NCBI RefSeq assembly: GCF_001949145.1
Contig: NW_019091381.1
Span: forward strand, 1,570,341 to 1,591,622
Direction of reading: 5' to 3'
Length of the DNA stretch: 21,282 nucleotides
From: Acanthaster planci
Taxonomy: Eukaryota; Echinodermata; Asteroidea; Valvatida; Acanthasteridae
Shown here: positions 1 through 12,300 of the stretch, in pieces
Layout of the letters: each line of letters opens with the position of its first letter
Numbering within the stretch: position 1 is the first letter of the stretch
Translations under genes and position numbers: made by a program
Notes under the pieces: generated by a model
Told to the model about the DNA's origin: nothing
Database searches by the model: none
The model's input: only the letters and a program-made list of their open reading frames with translations

Positions 1-732
1 CACTGTGAAAAGGCTGATTGTTCGGTGGCATGCGGCTTTACTCACGCTTCCACATTCCCGTTGCCTCTTTTCAAAGTGGGGACTATTGTGAAGCTGGTGA
101 TTATGATGCAAAATTGGTCTTTTCATTTTTGGGCTATGCACAAAGACCAATTACCATATATACAAGAGCCAGGGTCTGCCTTCTTTAACTGTGTTGGCTC
201 GAGCGTGGGCCAAGAATAATAGCTGAAAAGCGGGCAGAGGATCTCAATTTTGACGGCGGCTCTATCCACGTCCCGGCGCGAAGGGGTTAAAATAAATCTG
301 TGTGCCCACACCCATGTGAACATCGAACCTTCCAAAAGTGTTTGTCCGATCAACGGTTATCTTTTCCCGCATACACTTCCTGCAGCCACACATTTTAGGT
401 GTGTGCGTTCACCAGAAACCCCAAACACGTCGACTCACTTCCTTCCTTCGTGCAGCCGTAGCCGTTTCAGAGCCACAAACAGATATAGCTTAATTGGGTG
501 TTATTTTTATGACTGCATGCTTGAATAGTTCATCTTGAATGGGTAGATTACGATCACAACACATCATAGGTCCTGCATGATCGTGACATCACTAGAAAAA
601 GGTCTATAGACTTGTCCAAAAAAAACACCTTGTTTAATTTTTTATAAGAGAAGTGGGAAGAGAATTTGAAATACATACATGTATTGTCTGTTACCTACCG
701 TCCTAGTTTTAAAAACTGCTTCCTATTTGCAG
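1..732. other. 5' flank / intron of MRPS2, no exon recognised
   Basis: No exon that I can support. The open frames here (for example 25-219 and 250-528 plus) show no family resemblance and no good donor in the phase needed by the MRPS2 exon at 733. A moderately CpG-rich patch lies near 245-285 and could belong to a promoter or first exon, but nothing proves it. The right end (about 700-732) is a pyrimidine-rich tract ending in TTTGCAG, the acceptor of the MRPS2 exon. Confidence 0.5.
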
Positions 733-1388
733 ATGTTGATACAACAAGGCCATCATCTTCAGAGATCACGGATCCCCTACAAAATCCTGACTTCTTCAAG
801 GTCAAAGAATTAGTCAAACTCCAAGAGCTCTTTGATGCTCGGGTGCACCTGGGCCACAAAGATGGCCTGATCAACCCTCACATGAAGAAGTACATATATG
901 GCATCAGACAGAACCAATGCATCATCGACTTGGATCAGACGGTGGTGCTGCTCAAAGAGGCCCTAAACTTCACCGCTCACATAGCGCATCGAGAAGGCAT
1001 CATCCTCTTCATTAACCGCATGCCGCAGTTCTCATTCCAGATGGAGGAGCTGGCGCAGGAGTGTGGGGAGTACGCCCACACACGCCCCTGGCAGGGTGGG
1101 TGCTTCACCAACGCCCCCATCCAGTACGGCCCGGGGACACGCCTACCGGATTTACTCATCTTCTTCCATACCCTGACAAACACCTTCACAGAACACCTGG
1201 CAGTGACAGACGCAGCCAAAATGAACATCCCCACTGTGGGGGTAGTGGACACTAATTGTAACCCCAACTTGATCACCTATCCCATACCTGGGAATGATGA
1301 CTCTCCCTCAGCGGTAGGCCTGTATAGCAGACTTTTCAAAACGGCCATCTTAAGAGGCAAAGCAAAAAGAAACGACACCAACAAGTGA
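733..1388 (+). CDS. MRPS2: Mitochondrial small ribosomal subunit protein uS2m (MRPS2), 3'-terminal exon
   Basis: Structural protein of the mitochondrial small ribosomal subunit, in the matrix. The exon encodes nearly the whole uS2 fold: an entry motif [11 protein letters not shown], then [17 protein letters not shown], a GIILFINR strand, the [13 protein letters not shown] loop, [11 protein letters not shown], and the family hallmark [19 protein letters not shown] followed by [12 protein letters not shown]. This order and spacing follow vertebrate MRPS2 closely, including [10 protein letters not shown] just upstream. The exon begins after TTTGCAG at 731-732 in phase 1 and ends with TGA at 1386-1388. 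The missing 5' exon should carry the mitochondrial targeting peptide; an in-frame ATG at 666 lies before the acceptor and is probably intronic. The C-terminal tail is shorter than in mammals. Its 3' neighbour is convergent. Family assignment is very secure; the 5' border is good but unproven. Confidence 0.93.
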
Positions 1389-1996
1389 CACATATCATGT
1401 ACTTGATTAAAGTCATGGGGTGAAAGACTTCTCTGCATCCCACAGGTCTGTGTTTTCCAATCCATCATCATTAGTAAGAATGGCATGAATGCAAAGGAGG
1501 CAGGAAGTGATGAATATTCATCAAAAGGGCAAGCCTTATTTTTAGGACACCTCCACATTTTTATTTCACTTTTTTGAAAACAGTCTCACAAGGTGTTCAT
1601 CGTCCAAAATTACGTTTACAGCCTTGGGTAGTCGTCGTCTTTCACAACAGAAGGATTGAGGCATTATATTTAGAGGACATTCCGAAAAACTAGAATTCTA
1701 GCCAGTTTTGGCAAATGAAGACATGTACACTACATGTTTCACAGGAGCAGGGTCAGAAGGTAAGGATTGCTAGTGTGTACAATAACATGTGCATCCATAA
1801 GATAACTTGTCTAAAATTTAGCAGATTTTTATCGTTACCTTCATTTTGCTCTCCAATTGTATGGAAGTGGGCAATGTGTGGCTTTTATACAAGATATAGT
1901 AACATTCTCTGTCCATCAAATCTTGCAACATTCTAAGCATGACCTTCAATCCTCTAGGAACACTCTATATCAAGAATCTTTTGAGGTAAATTTTTG

Positions 1997-2002
1997 TTTA
2001 TT
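1997..2002 (-). terminator. Candidate polyadenylation signal for the TTC28-like gene
   Basis: AATAAA on the minus strand, about 600 bp past the minus-strand stop at 2605-2607. It is the nearest canonical hexamer I found downstream of that stop. Confidence 0.3.
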
Positions 2003-2162
2003 AAACCCCTGATGCAGTTTCTCAAACACTTTTTTTCACACGAGAAGGCATTATTATCCCTTATCACAGGAAGAGTGTACAAACACTGTGTGTGCATTTG
2101 AATGCAATGTACATGTACTATCAACATGAAACCTGGGTACTTTGTTATGCTCATGCAGCCAG

Positions 2163-2168
2163 AATAAA
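2163..2168 (+). terminator. Candidate polyadenylation signal for MRPS2
   Basis: AATAAA hexamer about 775 bp after the MRPS2 stop. A closer ATTAAA variant at 1406-1411 could be used instead. Only the hexamer is seen; no downstream GU-rich element was established. Confidence 0.3.
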
Positions 2169-2604
2169 TATGTTAACAGGTCTTCAGAAAACTGTCCTCG
2201 CAAACTAACAACTATTTCCATCATCAGTGTGATGAGATTATCTCACTTCATGATCTTCTTTTGTAATCTGCTATGCGATCCTGATTTTCATGAAAATTCC
2301 TTAGAAATACACGGGCATTGATTATCCGTACATATCCAAACATATGATGAGGAAAATCTTTATCAACCATGCGTTTGTCACGCTTGTTCATATGAAATTG
2401 GGTACTGAAATATGATAAATCTGGGTACATAAAAATTTAGCATTGCAAAACAAATTGGGTCTGACCAGAATGATAACAGATAATGCAAAGAGCAGTGTGG
2501 CAGGTGCTGCTTTTACACTATGTAGCATCCAGATGCACGAGCAACATTTTAGAACTCGGAATTTTGACGAAGTTTTCAGTCAGACTTCTTGTAGTCAAGT
2601 CACT

Positions 2605-3376
2605 TCATTTGATAACTGCAGCAGCTGTTCTTTGGCTGACGTACGGCTGGAAGATTTTCTGCACTGCGTCCACATGTCGTCGCTCCACGTCTGTATTGCG
2701 GGCATGCAGTAAGTAACGGCTGTAGTCTCGTCTCTGCTCTATTGCCTCTGTGCCTAATTCTGTTTCCCGGTTCACCGGTTCCCGGCTGCATGAGGGCGTG
2801 GCATCGGCCTTGACCTTGACAACCTGGGTGCGGGGCTTTGGCTGACCAATGGCTGACAGCGATTTCTGGGCCTGTGGGGTGATGGACTCAACGTGCCAGT
2901 TACGAGTGTGTTGAACACGTCGGGCGTATTCCAAGTGGAGGTCACTCAAGCTGCAAAGTTGGTGGGAACAATTTCGTGAAAAAACAATCTGCTATGAAAA
3001 AAAAGGCATGGAGTGTGTAACTCTTCTGTTGTCGATCCAAATTCTTAATCATAGCATTTTCGTTACAAAGGTTGAAATTTATAAAGAGGCTTTTTTCTCT
3101 GCTTGATTTTTGACACTCAAAAAATAAAATCCTGTCTGGACAACATGGGAACCTTGCCTGAAAATTAGTTTCTCATCACAAATTCATTTATGCCTCAAGG
3201 TTTTCTGAGAGTACAAATGCCCAAACATGTACAAAAGAATAGTGTACTACTTCAAAAGGATACAATGACAAACATTTCCTATAGATAGGAAATTCTTACC
3301 TTCTAGCTAGCCGCATCTTTTCCTTAACCTCAGGTGACTTGGTCGGTTGACTCCACCATGGAGTAGAAAACGCAAA
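2605..3376 (-). CDS. TTC28-like coding exons 14-15: C-terminus
   Basis: Exon 3376-3300 encodes FAFSTPWWSQPTKSPEVKEK, and 2950-2605 encodes the last 115 codons, ending in VSQRTAAAVIK before TGA. Both have clean acceptors (TTCCAG, TTTGCAG) and a good donor (AGAAG|GTAAG). The tail is hydrophilic and I recognise no domain in it. Confidence 0.8.
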
Positions 3377-6300
3377 CTGGAATAGAAATAATCATTCAAT
3401 TTTTAACAGCTGAAAAGACTTTGCCATCAACTATTTTCTATTAAACATTTTCCTAAGGGATGGACAGTCAGTGAAATGACTTATTTGTTTTGATTTCATC
3501 CCTGATTATCAATCTATCCCTATGTCAATCTATCCCTGATTATCAATCTATCCCTATGTCAATCTATCCCTGATGTCAATCTATCCCTGATATCAATCTA
3601 TCCCTATGTCTATTTATCCCTGATATCAATCTATCCCTATGTCTATTTATCCCTGTGTCAATCTATCCCTGATGTCAATCTATCCCTGATGCCAATCTAC
3701 CCCTGATGTCAATCTATCCCTGATGTCAAGCTATCCCTGATGTCAATCTATCCCTATGTCAATCTATCCCTGATGTCAATCTATCCCTGATGTCAATCTA
3801 TCCCCGATGTCAATCTATCCCTGATGTCAATCTATCCCTGGTGTCAATCTATCCCTGGTGTCAATCTACTCCTGGTGTCAATCTATCCCTGATGTCAATC
3901 TATCCCTGATGTCAATCTATCCCTAATGTCAATCTATCCCTGATGTCTCAGTACAAAAGTTACAGACTGCTGAAGGAGCTAACATTTTCAGTGTTGATAG
4001 AAAATCCAGATTATTCGTCAAAATCCCTATCACAGCTGTTGGATCTCAGATGAATCATCTCACCTTGTTTTTGGACACCTTCACGGGATTCAGTGATGGC
4101 AGCGACTTCACCTGAGTGGATTCCTTGCCCATGGCTATCGGTGCTGTTCGTAACCTGACGGCAGTGGGTGTGCATGACCTGAGGGCGCTGGGGGTCATTG
4201 TTCGGTTCGTGCTGGCCGACCTGAGGGCTGACTTGATGGGGGTCTTACGGGCCGAGCGGAGGATGGGTGACTTGGTGCTGATGCCCAGGTAGCGGATGTC
4301 TAGACGATGCAGCATGGCATGCCCCTTCTCACCCATGGTGGAGCACAGGACTAGCAGGGCTGCATGGAGGAGACGCCTGCATGAATCGGGAAAACAACCA
4401 ACACAGACTTATTCTTTTTCATTTTGTGTAGAATTTCAAAAATGACGATAATCATGTGGTGTGTTCTTGAAATCCTCCAAGCACCATAGGGCAAGTTTGA
4501 CTGGCATCAATTTGTTAACCACTGGTCGATTTTGCCTGGTGCCCAGTATATATTTTATGCATGGGTCACCAGTCAAATTGACCAACTTCCTAACAGTGCG
4601 GCAGACAAGAAGCAAAACAGATTTCCAAGTTTTAACTGAAACTTTCCAACAAGTCTGAAACTTTCCTTGAAGGTTTAAATGGTTTTTAAATGAGTCGTTG
4701 GTTGTACAATCTTAACAATTCAAATTAAGATAGCGTTCTTACTTATTAGCTGTTGTTCCATCAAACATCAGGAACTGGCCCACTTGAGCAAAGCCCAGGC
4801 TGGTCAGCAGCGCCCTCGCTTGGTGATGACCCCAGAGATGACTAACCCCTGTGTCGTTGACCTTCAGCTGGATCTCTGGCATGTGCTTGGTGAAGCTCAT
4901 CTAGATGATCGATTGCACATAACACATTAATGGGATTGGTGGTACGTGAGAAAATACAGAGGTTTTAAGATGAAGTAAAACCTTGTCCAAAGATGAGCAG
5001 AAACTAAAACAAGAAATGAACAGAAAACGATAAAAACATGAAAACTGATTAATTTGTCCTTACCACGTCAATGAGACCTGATAACAGTTTTTCCTGACTC
5101 TCTAAGACTCTGGCCAAATTGTGGGCACACTCCGCCTTCTCACAAATGTCTGCAACAAGTAAGAGCAAAATTCAACTGCTCTCTTTTTCTCTCAGTAATG
5201 AACTTAAAAATTACTCTGGTCAAAGCCAACAAACTGTTCAACTTCTGCACTTGAGCAAATAGCTGATGGCATTTGTGCATGATGTGACACTGAAACTGGA
5301 TTATCAATTCACACCTTGATTATCAACCATTTTATTATTAACAACCGAATGGGCACTTCTTTTATGGAAATGGCTACCAAAGAACATCGACAGCAAATTT
5401 ATATCCAAAGTCACGGCCACTGGTTGCGACCTTTCTGGAGGCTGTACCTTGTAAGCCCTTGAGGGCCTGCAGTGCAGGCTCTATTATGGAGTCCGGATCC
5501 CACTGTGGAAAGACCACCTGAGGATCCAGGGTACCAGACCCGGCCGCCTGGAAGTGAAACCCCAGCTGATTGAGCAATGGGATGGCCGAGGGTGCTCTTA
5601 AGATGCACGGTGGGAGCGACTGGGCAGAGGGGGGTGTTGGATGGTCGCTCTGAGGGTCTGTGAGATGGAGGCAATGGCTCAACTGCATTGCGGAAAAAAT
5701 AAAGACAACCATGGTGTTATATCCCACCCATGACAAGTTTCAACAAACTAAATTACCTCCAACTGCAAGATTTCAACTGACTAAAATTCACCAATGTCCA
5801 GTACTTGTACTAATAGGAATTCTAATGTGATGTTTGCAACTCATCTTTATAGCCTTCACCCTGCAAATCTTTTGACAACTCTAATCAAAATGTAAAGAAA
5901 GAATTTCCCAATCACTTAATAAAATTGCGGTCACACATCAAAACTTTCCTTTGAGTTATCTTAACATTTGAAAGTTTTGATTTGATGTTTTTAATCGTCC
6001 ATTCGCCCTTTTATACTTTACTGAGACCTTTTTATTTTGTATGTAATCCAGTCAGTCTTGTGATTTTGTAAGGACTAAATCAATAATAGTTTCCTACCAG
6101 CTTAACTAACTGTGGTATAGCATCTGAGTACTGGGCATGATGTTGCAGCAGACCAGACAAATGCTTCCTCATCCTCTCCGGAAGTGACTCTGAAGCACCC
6201 TCTGGAAAAGAAAGTGAGACATCGAAAAAAGGGGAAATTAACTGGACTTTCTGAGAAACAATAACCTTTGCCAACGAAGGGCAAAAACCCAGAGGAAACC

Positions 6301-9300
6301 TAGCAGTTGATTCAGCTATGAACCTGAAAACCATTATCAAGAAACACCGTTATGCTGCTTGAAAAGTTATTTAAGGAGATTTATTTTAAAAGATATGCTG
6401 GTGTATTTTGAGGACAACTTCCCGAGTGAAAGACGAGAAAATAAACCAATAAAACCTACCAAAAAAAGGTTAGAGAAAGGCCAGGAAGTAAGGGGAAATA
6501 GGAGAATCTGCCACATGAATTAATAGCCAAATACGGACGATTCACAATAGTGCGCCACCAAGAGTTTGCAACACATTGGCCAATCATAACGTGTGAAATT
6601 TGTCGACTCTTTCTAAACATGCATTGGGTCGACAAATTTCGCGCACTGTGATTGGCCAATGCATTGCAAACTTTTGGTGGTGCATTTTTGTGAAACGGCC
6701 GTATTGAAACAGACGCTGCAGAGACAGAATATGGAAACTAAGAATGTAAAGTTTAGCATGCTCATTCAAAAACAAGACTAGTAAGTGCCACACACCCTGT
6801 TCGTCAACCTTCCTTATGTTCAATACGTCTTGCTTTTGACTGCTGAGGTAAGTCTCCTCCATTGTGTTGAGAAACTGATCCAACATGCCGTGCTTGACAT
6901 CCAGGAGGCTGATAAAGGGATCCCCTCCAAGGAGACAAAAGGCCCCCAAGTAGCGAGGTGAACGGAACCTGTGTAAGGAATCAAGGATGCCGATGGAGTG
7001 ACGGTGTGATTGACACACTAAACCCTGATCCCCAGGAAGACTTGACAATCCTACTGGCAAGAGGGGTAGTGTGTGGGGGGAGGGTGGAAGTTGATCACAG
7101 ATGCTAACTGGGAAATGTTTGTAGCTCTTTTTGACAGCTTACCTCTCGTCTTCTCTCAAAGAGTTCTTGGCTTGGGCTACGGCCTCTGAGACATGACGAC
7201 CTTCTTGCAGAGCCAGGTAGAAATGATGCCAGAATTTATCCCGGGTGATGTCTGGCACAGACCACAGTAGAAGTAGGATCGACTCAGCACCTTGGAAAAA
7301 AATCAAGTTGAAGGAATTATAGCATTCAACTGAATGGTTACAATTTTTCTTTCACTTTTTTTCGAGATCATTTCAAGTACAAGCTAGAAACATACGTAAA
7401 TTTGTGGGCAATTCTGCAGTTCAGAGAAGCATGCTTAAGTATTTGTGACCTGTTACCAGAAAATGAGCTGAAAGTCGGAATATTAAAAAACTGAGATATT
7501 GGTGTTTTTTATTAAGCAGACAAAGAGCTTTCCAGTGGTAAGTACATGATACACTTAGGGTAAAAGTAGAAGGTGACATTGTGACATTATTCTGGCAGAT
7601 TTGCGTCTTTGTTTCCGACATTGTTTCAACATTTCAGACCAAAATAAAGCTATCATCAAAATTGCTGAGAAAATGACATTTTTAAATATATGATTCTGAG
7701 AAACATTTGGAATTACACAACCTCCCCCCAAAAAATTGACCTCCACTTCAATATGACTTTGAACCCTCACAAAAGGTAAGAGCTGGATGCGACTTTACGC
7801 CCATTTTGTCGTGGCAGGTCACATTTTTTTCAAAAACATGTACACAAAATTATCATGAAAGACTAAAAATAGAGAAACATTACGATGATTTCCATAAGGC
7901 TCTAAAACAAAACAAAATAGCTTCAAGTCATCACCTGCCACAAGAAATGCAAGCGGCAGTTCCAGGTGAACGTCACGGTGACGGTTCCCATAGCAACAGC
8001 TCATCACCACCAGCTTAGCCTGCAGTTTCAGACCGATGATGTCATCCACTCCAATCACACAATCACTCTGATCATGGGATCTGTCAGCAAGTGGTTGACT
8101 GGTTGGGTTTGGTGTGCAGGCTAGGCACGCTTGCTCCCATGAGCCGTACATTGCTGTTAAAAATTCAAACATTTGAAAAACTCAATAAACTGTTTACTTC
8201 TGATAAAAATGTTGCAGTCATACAAACTCTCAAGTTCCAAAAGCTTAAAAGTGGTCTTACCAAGATGGATCAGCGATGATTTGGGTAATTCAGTTAGGAC
8301 GGTTTCTTTGGTGACCTTTGACCCCACAATGGCCTTTGTGTCAAGGCGGTGAGCAATCCTGTGAGCCTCCTCTTGAGCGATGTGCAATTCTGACAGCGGT
8401 TCCCAAATCTGAAAAGATATTATCAGACACTTGTTTCAAAGTGGCATTAAATAAAACAAAGTTTTAGAGCAAATGGTGAACTGCATAACATTGGCCACAG
8501 TTAAGTGCATTCATGGTTAGTTTGTCTTGGGCCTCGAGCTGGACCAAGAGAGGGCGCTACACATATTTTTTTAGCAACTGGAGCCTCCTTTGGTTGACCA
8601 ACACATCAACTGATGAGGGGGTGCTTCATCTGCTCGAGGCAGATTACTCTTTACATTATGCATTACAAATCTCCAACAGGCCCTTAGAAGATGATGCTGA
8701 AAGTTCATGGGAATGGTAGCTGAACTGTTTAACATCCAACCATTTATAAAAAATACACTACTCTACAAGATATCTACCTTGCCATGCAATCTCAACTTCT
8801 TTGGAAGTGCTGGGTTGCCAATGACAAGCGCCCTCAGTTGACTATTCTGCTGCTGATAGTGTTGAATCTTCCCCTCATGTGCTGAGGGCAGGTCGGGCCC
8901 GCTCCATGTCCTCGAAATCAGGGTACTCCCACTGAGCTCTCTGCCTCGCAGAAATCGGTCTTCCATCACGGAGACCCTGTCTTTGGGACTTTTAATAAAG
9001 TGGTAGGAGTTAAGGTCAAAGCTGATGTATGATGGCCTGGTGCTGTTCTGGGACATTTTGGGAGCTTCGGCATCTGTTTCCCTGACGATGCTGTGAGGGC
9101 GTTCCTTAGGAGGGATGACCACTCTCAGCATGTGGTCCAGGTATATGGGATGTGTTGGTGATTTTTGAGAGTTTGTGACAATTTCTGCACGGTTTTGATT
9201 ACTGTCACTGCTGCTATGCTTGTGGGTGTATTTCAAAGCTTCTAGACAGGGCAGTAAAGTCAGGTGATACCTGTCACCGAATAGATACCCTTCCTCGTCT

Positions 9301-12300
9301 TCTAAGGCATCAAATGGAACTTGAGCTAGTTCCCGATCGGCAACAATCACGACTGAGCTACACCCTTCGAGAAGACACTCCACTTGGGAGAGAAGAAGCT
9401 TGTGTAGCTTTCTGGAAGGTGACTCTTTTGTCTTTGAGCTACTTTCATCCTCTGCAGCATCTAGAGAGGTTGTTTTCGAGGCTCCTCGTTTTGTCTTGGC
9501 AAAGTTCATGGTCTTCAACTGATGTATCTTGGAGTCTCGGAGAGGCAGGGCTCTATATTCAGTCTCATAAGCTTCATCTGCTTGGTGCTTGGTGACTCTC
9601 ATGGAGGAAATGAGGTTTTGGATGTGCCGGGGACAGTCCTGGGTGGCAGCGTCTTGGTCGTCCTTGCCGGTCCAGCAACCTTCTCCCGGTCGGAAGACCC
9701 AACTCAGAACACAGGAGTGGCAGAGGGAGAGATACACAACTGTTGCAGTTTCCTTGTTTGCAATCTTTAGCATCTCATCGATGGTTGCGTAACTGCTGAG
9801 CAAGTCTTGTACAGCCTCCGTTCCCTGGCCTAAACTAGCAGTGTTCTTGGCCACCATGTTGAGAAACTCTCGTCTCATTTGGGTTTCGGCATACTCTAGG
9901 GCTTCGTATGGTCTGGTAAGTTTCTTCAGAGCGACTTGGATGAGTTTGTAGCTCTGCTCAAGATACTTTAAGGTGTTCTCTTTGTTCTGCTTGGGATCTT
10001 TCAGGGCTTGGATGTAATACTCAATGGAATCTCCTGCCAGCATCCGCGCTCTCTCGAGATCCTTCTCAGCTCGAGAAATGAGCAACACCTGGGCGAGTTT
10101 GCTTCTGCTAGCATAGGCCAGCTCAGTTTCATGTGATCGCTCAGCCAGATGTAGAGCTTGCTCGTAGAAATGCTGAGCGTGTTGGGGATTTCCATGAGCC
10201 TGGTGCAGCTCTCCCATGGCGATAAATGCCAGGCACTCCGTGGCAAACTCATCAAGCTTCCGGCTGATTTGGAGGTACCTCTGAAGGCATTCCAGTGCCC
10301 TGTCTGTGTTGCCAAAGTCTTCATGAACATTGGCAAGGCTTCTGAGAGCCGTGGCTTGCATTGTGTGATATGAAAGCTTCTCAGAAATATGAAGTTGTTG
10401 CTCATAGAAGCTCTGAGCTAATGAATAGTTGTACAGTTTATGGTAGATTCTTCCAATACACCCATAGGCTCTCCCCATGCCCGCACGATCATTTGAAGCC
10501 TTAGCTATTGCAAGATAAGATTTAAAGTGACCAAGTGATGACACAAAATCTTCAACTGCTTCATGTAGAGAAGCTACTGTAAAGTGCGCCTTCCCTAATA
10601 GATCACTTTTCTCCATTTGAAAGTCCTCCTTGACCCCTCCTAGCACTTCAAGATTCTTTTGGGCATGCTTCAGTGCATGTGGAAAATCACACACAGCCTT
10701 GTATGCGTTACTGAGGGTCTCGTGAACTTCTCGCAGCAAATTCACATCACAGGACTCATTGGGGCTGACCTCTAGTTTTTCAAGGTCTTGACAGATTGAG
10801 AGAAGCTTTACATAGTACAAGATCCCTTGCTCAAGGCTCTCCTCTTGTATGTATATTTCAGCCAGGCGGCAGTAGACCTCAGCTTCATATCGCTGGTTTT
10901 TCTGTTGGAGAGCGATAGACAAGCACTGTTTGTAAAAGTCTTTTGCCGATTCATAATCTGTATTACCGGCATAGCCTGCTCCGATGCTGAACAGTGCCCG
11001 CTGTTGACACAATTCGTCCAGCGTTTTCAGATCCAGGGCACTTTGCAGCACCTCAATGCAGGAAGCATTCTGATTGGCTCGCTTCAAGTTGATACCCACT
11101 TCCAGTAGCTTTTCAGCCGGCGACAAGTCTATTAGAATAAGAAAGAGGTACTCAAATGATGACTGAACAAAGGATAATTTCCACCAGGAAACTTCTCACA
11201 CTTCTGCTTTGAGCCAATTTGGCTCATCAGAGCAGTGTTTACCTCCGGTTTCCTTGGCATGAAACAACTGAGAATATTTTTATTCCCCCTGGATGGGATG
11301 CCAGTCCATCGTAGGTTGCCTCCCCAGCTAATGTCACTACCCACTTGCACTCCTGGGTGGAGACAGGCAAGTAGGGATGAAGTGGCTTGTCCAAATCCAC
11401 ATTCTATGGCCCAGAGTTTGGTTTGAACCCTCGACCCTCCAGCTATGAATCACAAACCTTAACCTCTAGGCCAAACTCCTTATGACCTATTACTCTTTGT
11501 TATAAGTCAGCAATTGCCATCCTCAAATTATTCAATTTAACACTGAAAGGTGAATTTCGCATAGCAGCACATACAAATCTGTGAATCAAATTCCAATTTA
11601 TGGGATTTTCTAAGTGTTAAATGTTCAGTGGCTTCCTGCACTCCCCAAAATCTTTATCTTCTCCAGCAAAATGTTGACTTTGGAGGGTCTTCAGTGGACT
11701 GAAATAAAAATTTAGAGAGAGAATAAAGAAAAATAACTCAAACCAACTATGGAGGCTGACCTGCGAAAGTTTCCAAAGCTTCTGGAGGGATGTTACAGAG
11801 GTTTCCAGCTACAACTGCTACGTTGTCGGCAAGTCGGTCTCGGTGTTTGACATCGTAATGCAAGGCATTCAGGAAGGCACTGATTGCAAGGTTAAACTCC
11901 TGAAGGTTATTCAGGCTAACGGCTAGAAGGTAGTGACCCTGTAAAGTTTTGAAAAGAAAAACTTTGGTTGGGAAATTTCCCCAAATCAGGGCAAAGTCAA
12001 TTGACTGCATCAAGTAGTTAAAATTAATAAATAAAGAGCTCTGATAAATAGTTTTGGGGGACCATATACCCTGATCGACATACCTGGGGTACATGAGGGT
12101 TCAGCTTGATCAAATACTCAGCATCTTTCCTCGCCTCGGCACACTCTCCGAGTTCAATGTTGGAGATGGTTTTCCGGGCGAGCAACTGAGCATTGTCAGT
12201 GTCTATCTCCAGTGCTTCTCCATAGCACGCTGCCGCCAGAGCAAAGTCCTTGGCTTGGAAGGCTGCATCGCCTTGCTGCTGCAATCTCTTGACCTAAAAG

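Larger units (their letters stand above)
1389..2604. other. Convergent 3' spacer between MRPS2 and the TTC28-like gene
   Basis: No coding exon recognised. The stretch is AT-rich and should hold the 3' UTRs of both flanking genes. Candidate polyadenylation hexamers: ATTAAA at 1406-1411 and AATAAA at 2163-2168 on the plus strand for MRPS2, and AATAAA on the minus strand (plus 1997-2002) for the TTC28-like gene. If the distal sites are used, the two 3' UTRs overlap by about 150-200 bp. Confidence 0.5.

Noticed and set aside
666-732. ATG at 666 as the MRPS2 start
   Set aside because: The frame is open, but a poly-pyrimidine tract and TTTGCAG at 731-732 mark an acceptor, and the peptide before it is not conserved in the family.
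3498-3947. CRISPR array
   Set aside because: Units of 16-18 bp run head-to-tail with no unique spacers, in a eukaryotic intron.
5374-5447. Extension of coding exon 10 to the end of the open frame
   Set aside because: It reaches a stop without joining exon 11; the CAAG|GTACAG donor at 5448/5447 gives the only phase that keeps exon 11 open with a strong splice site.
9314-9792. Plus-strand open frames of 67-93 codons inside the long TPR-CHAT exon
   Set aside because: Antisense shadows of a well-supported coding exon with no domain of their own.
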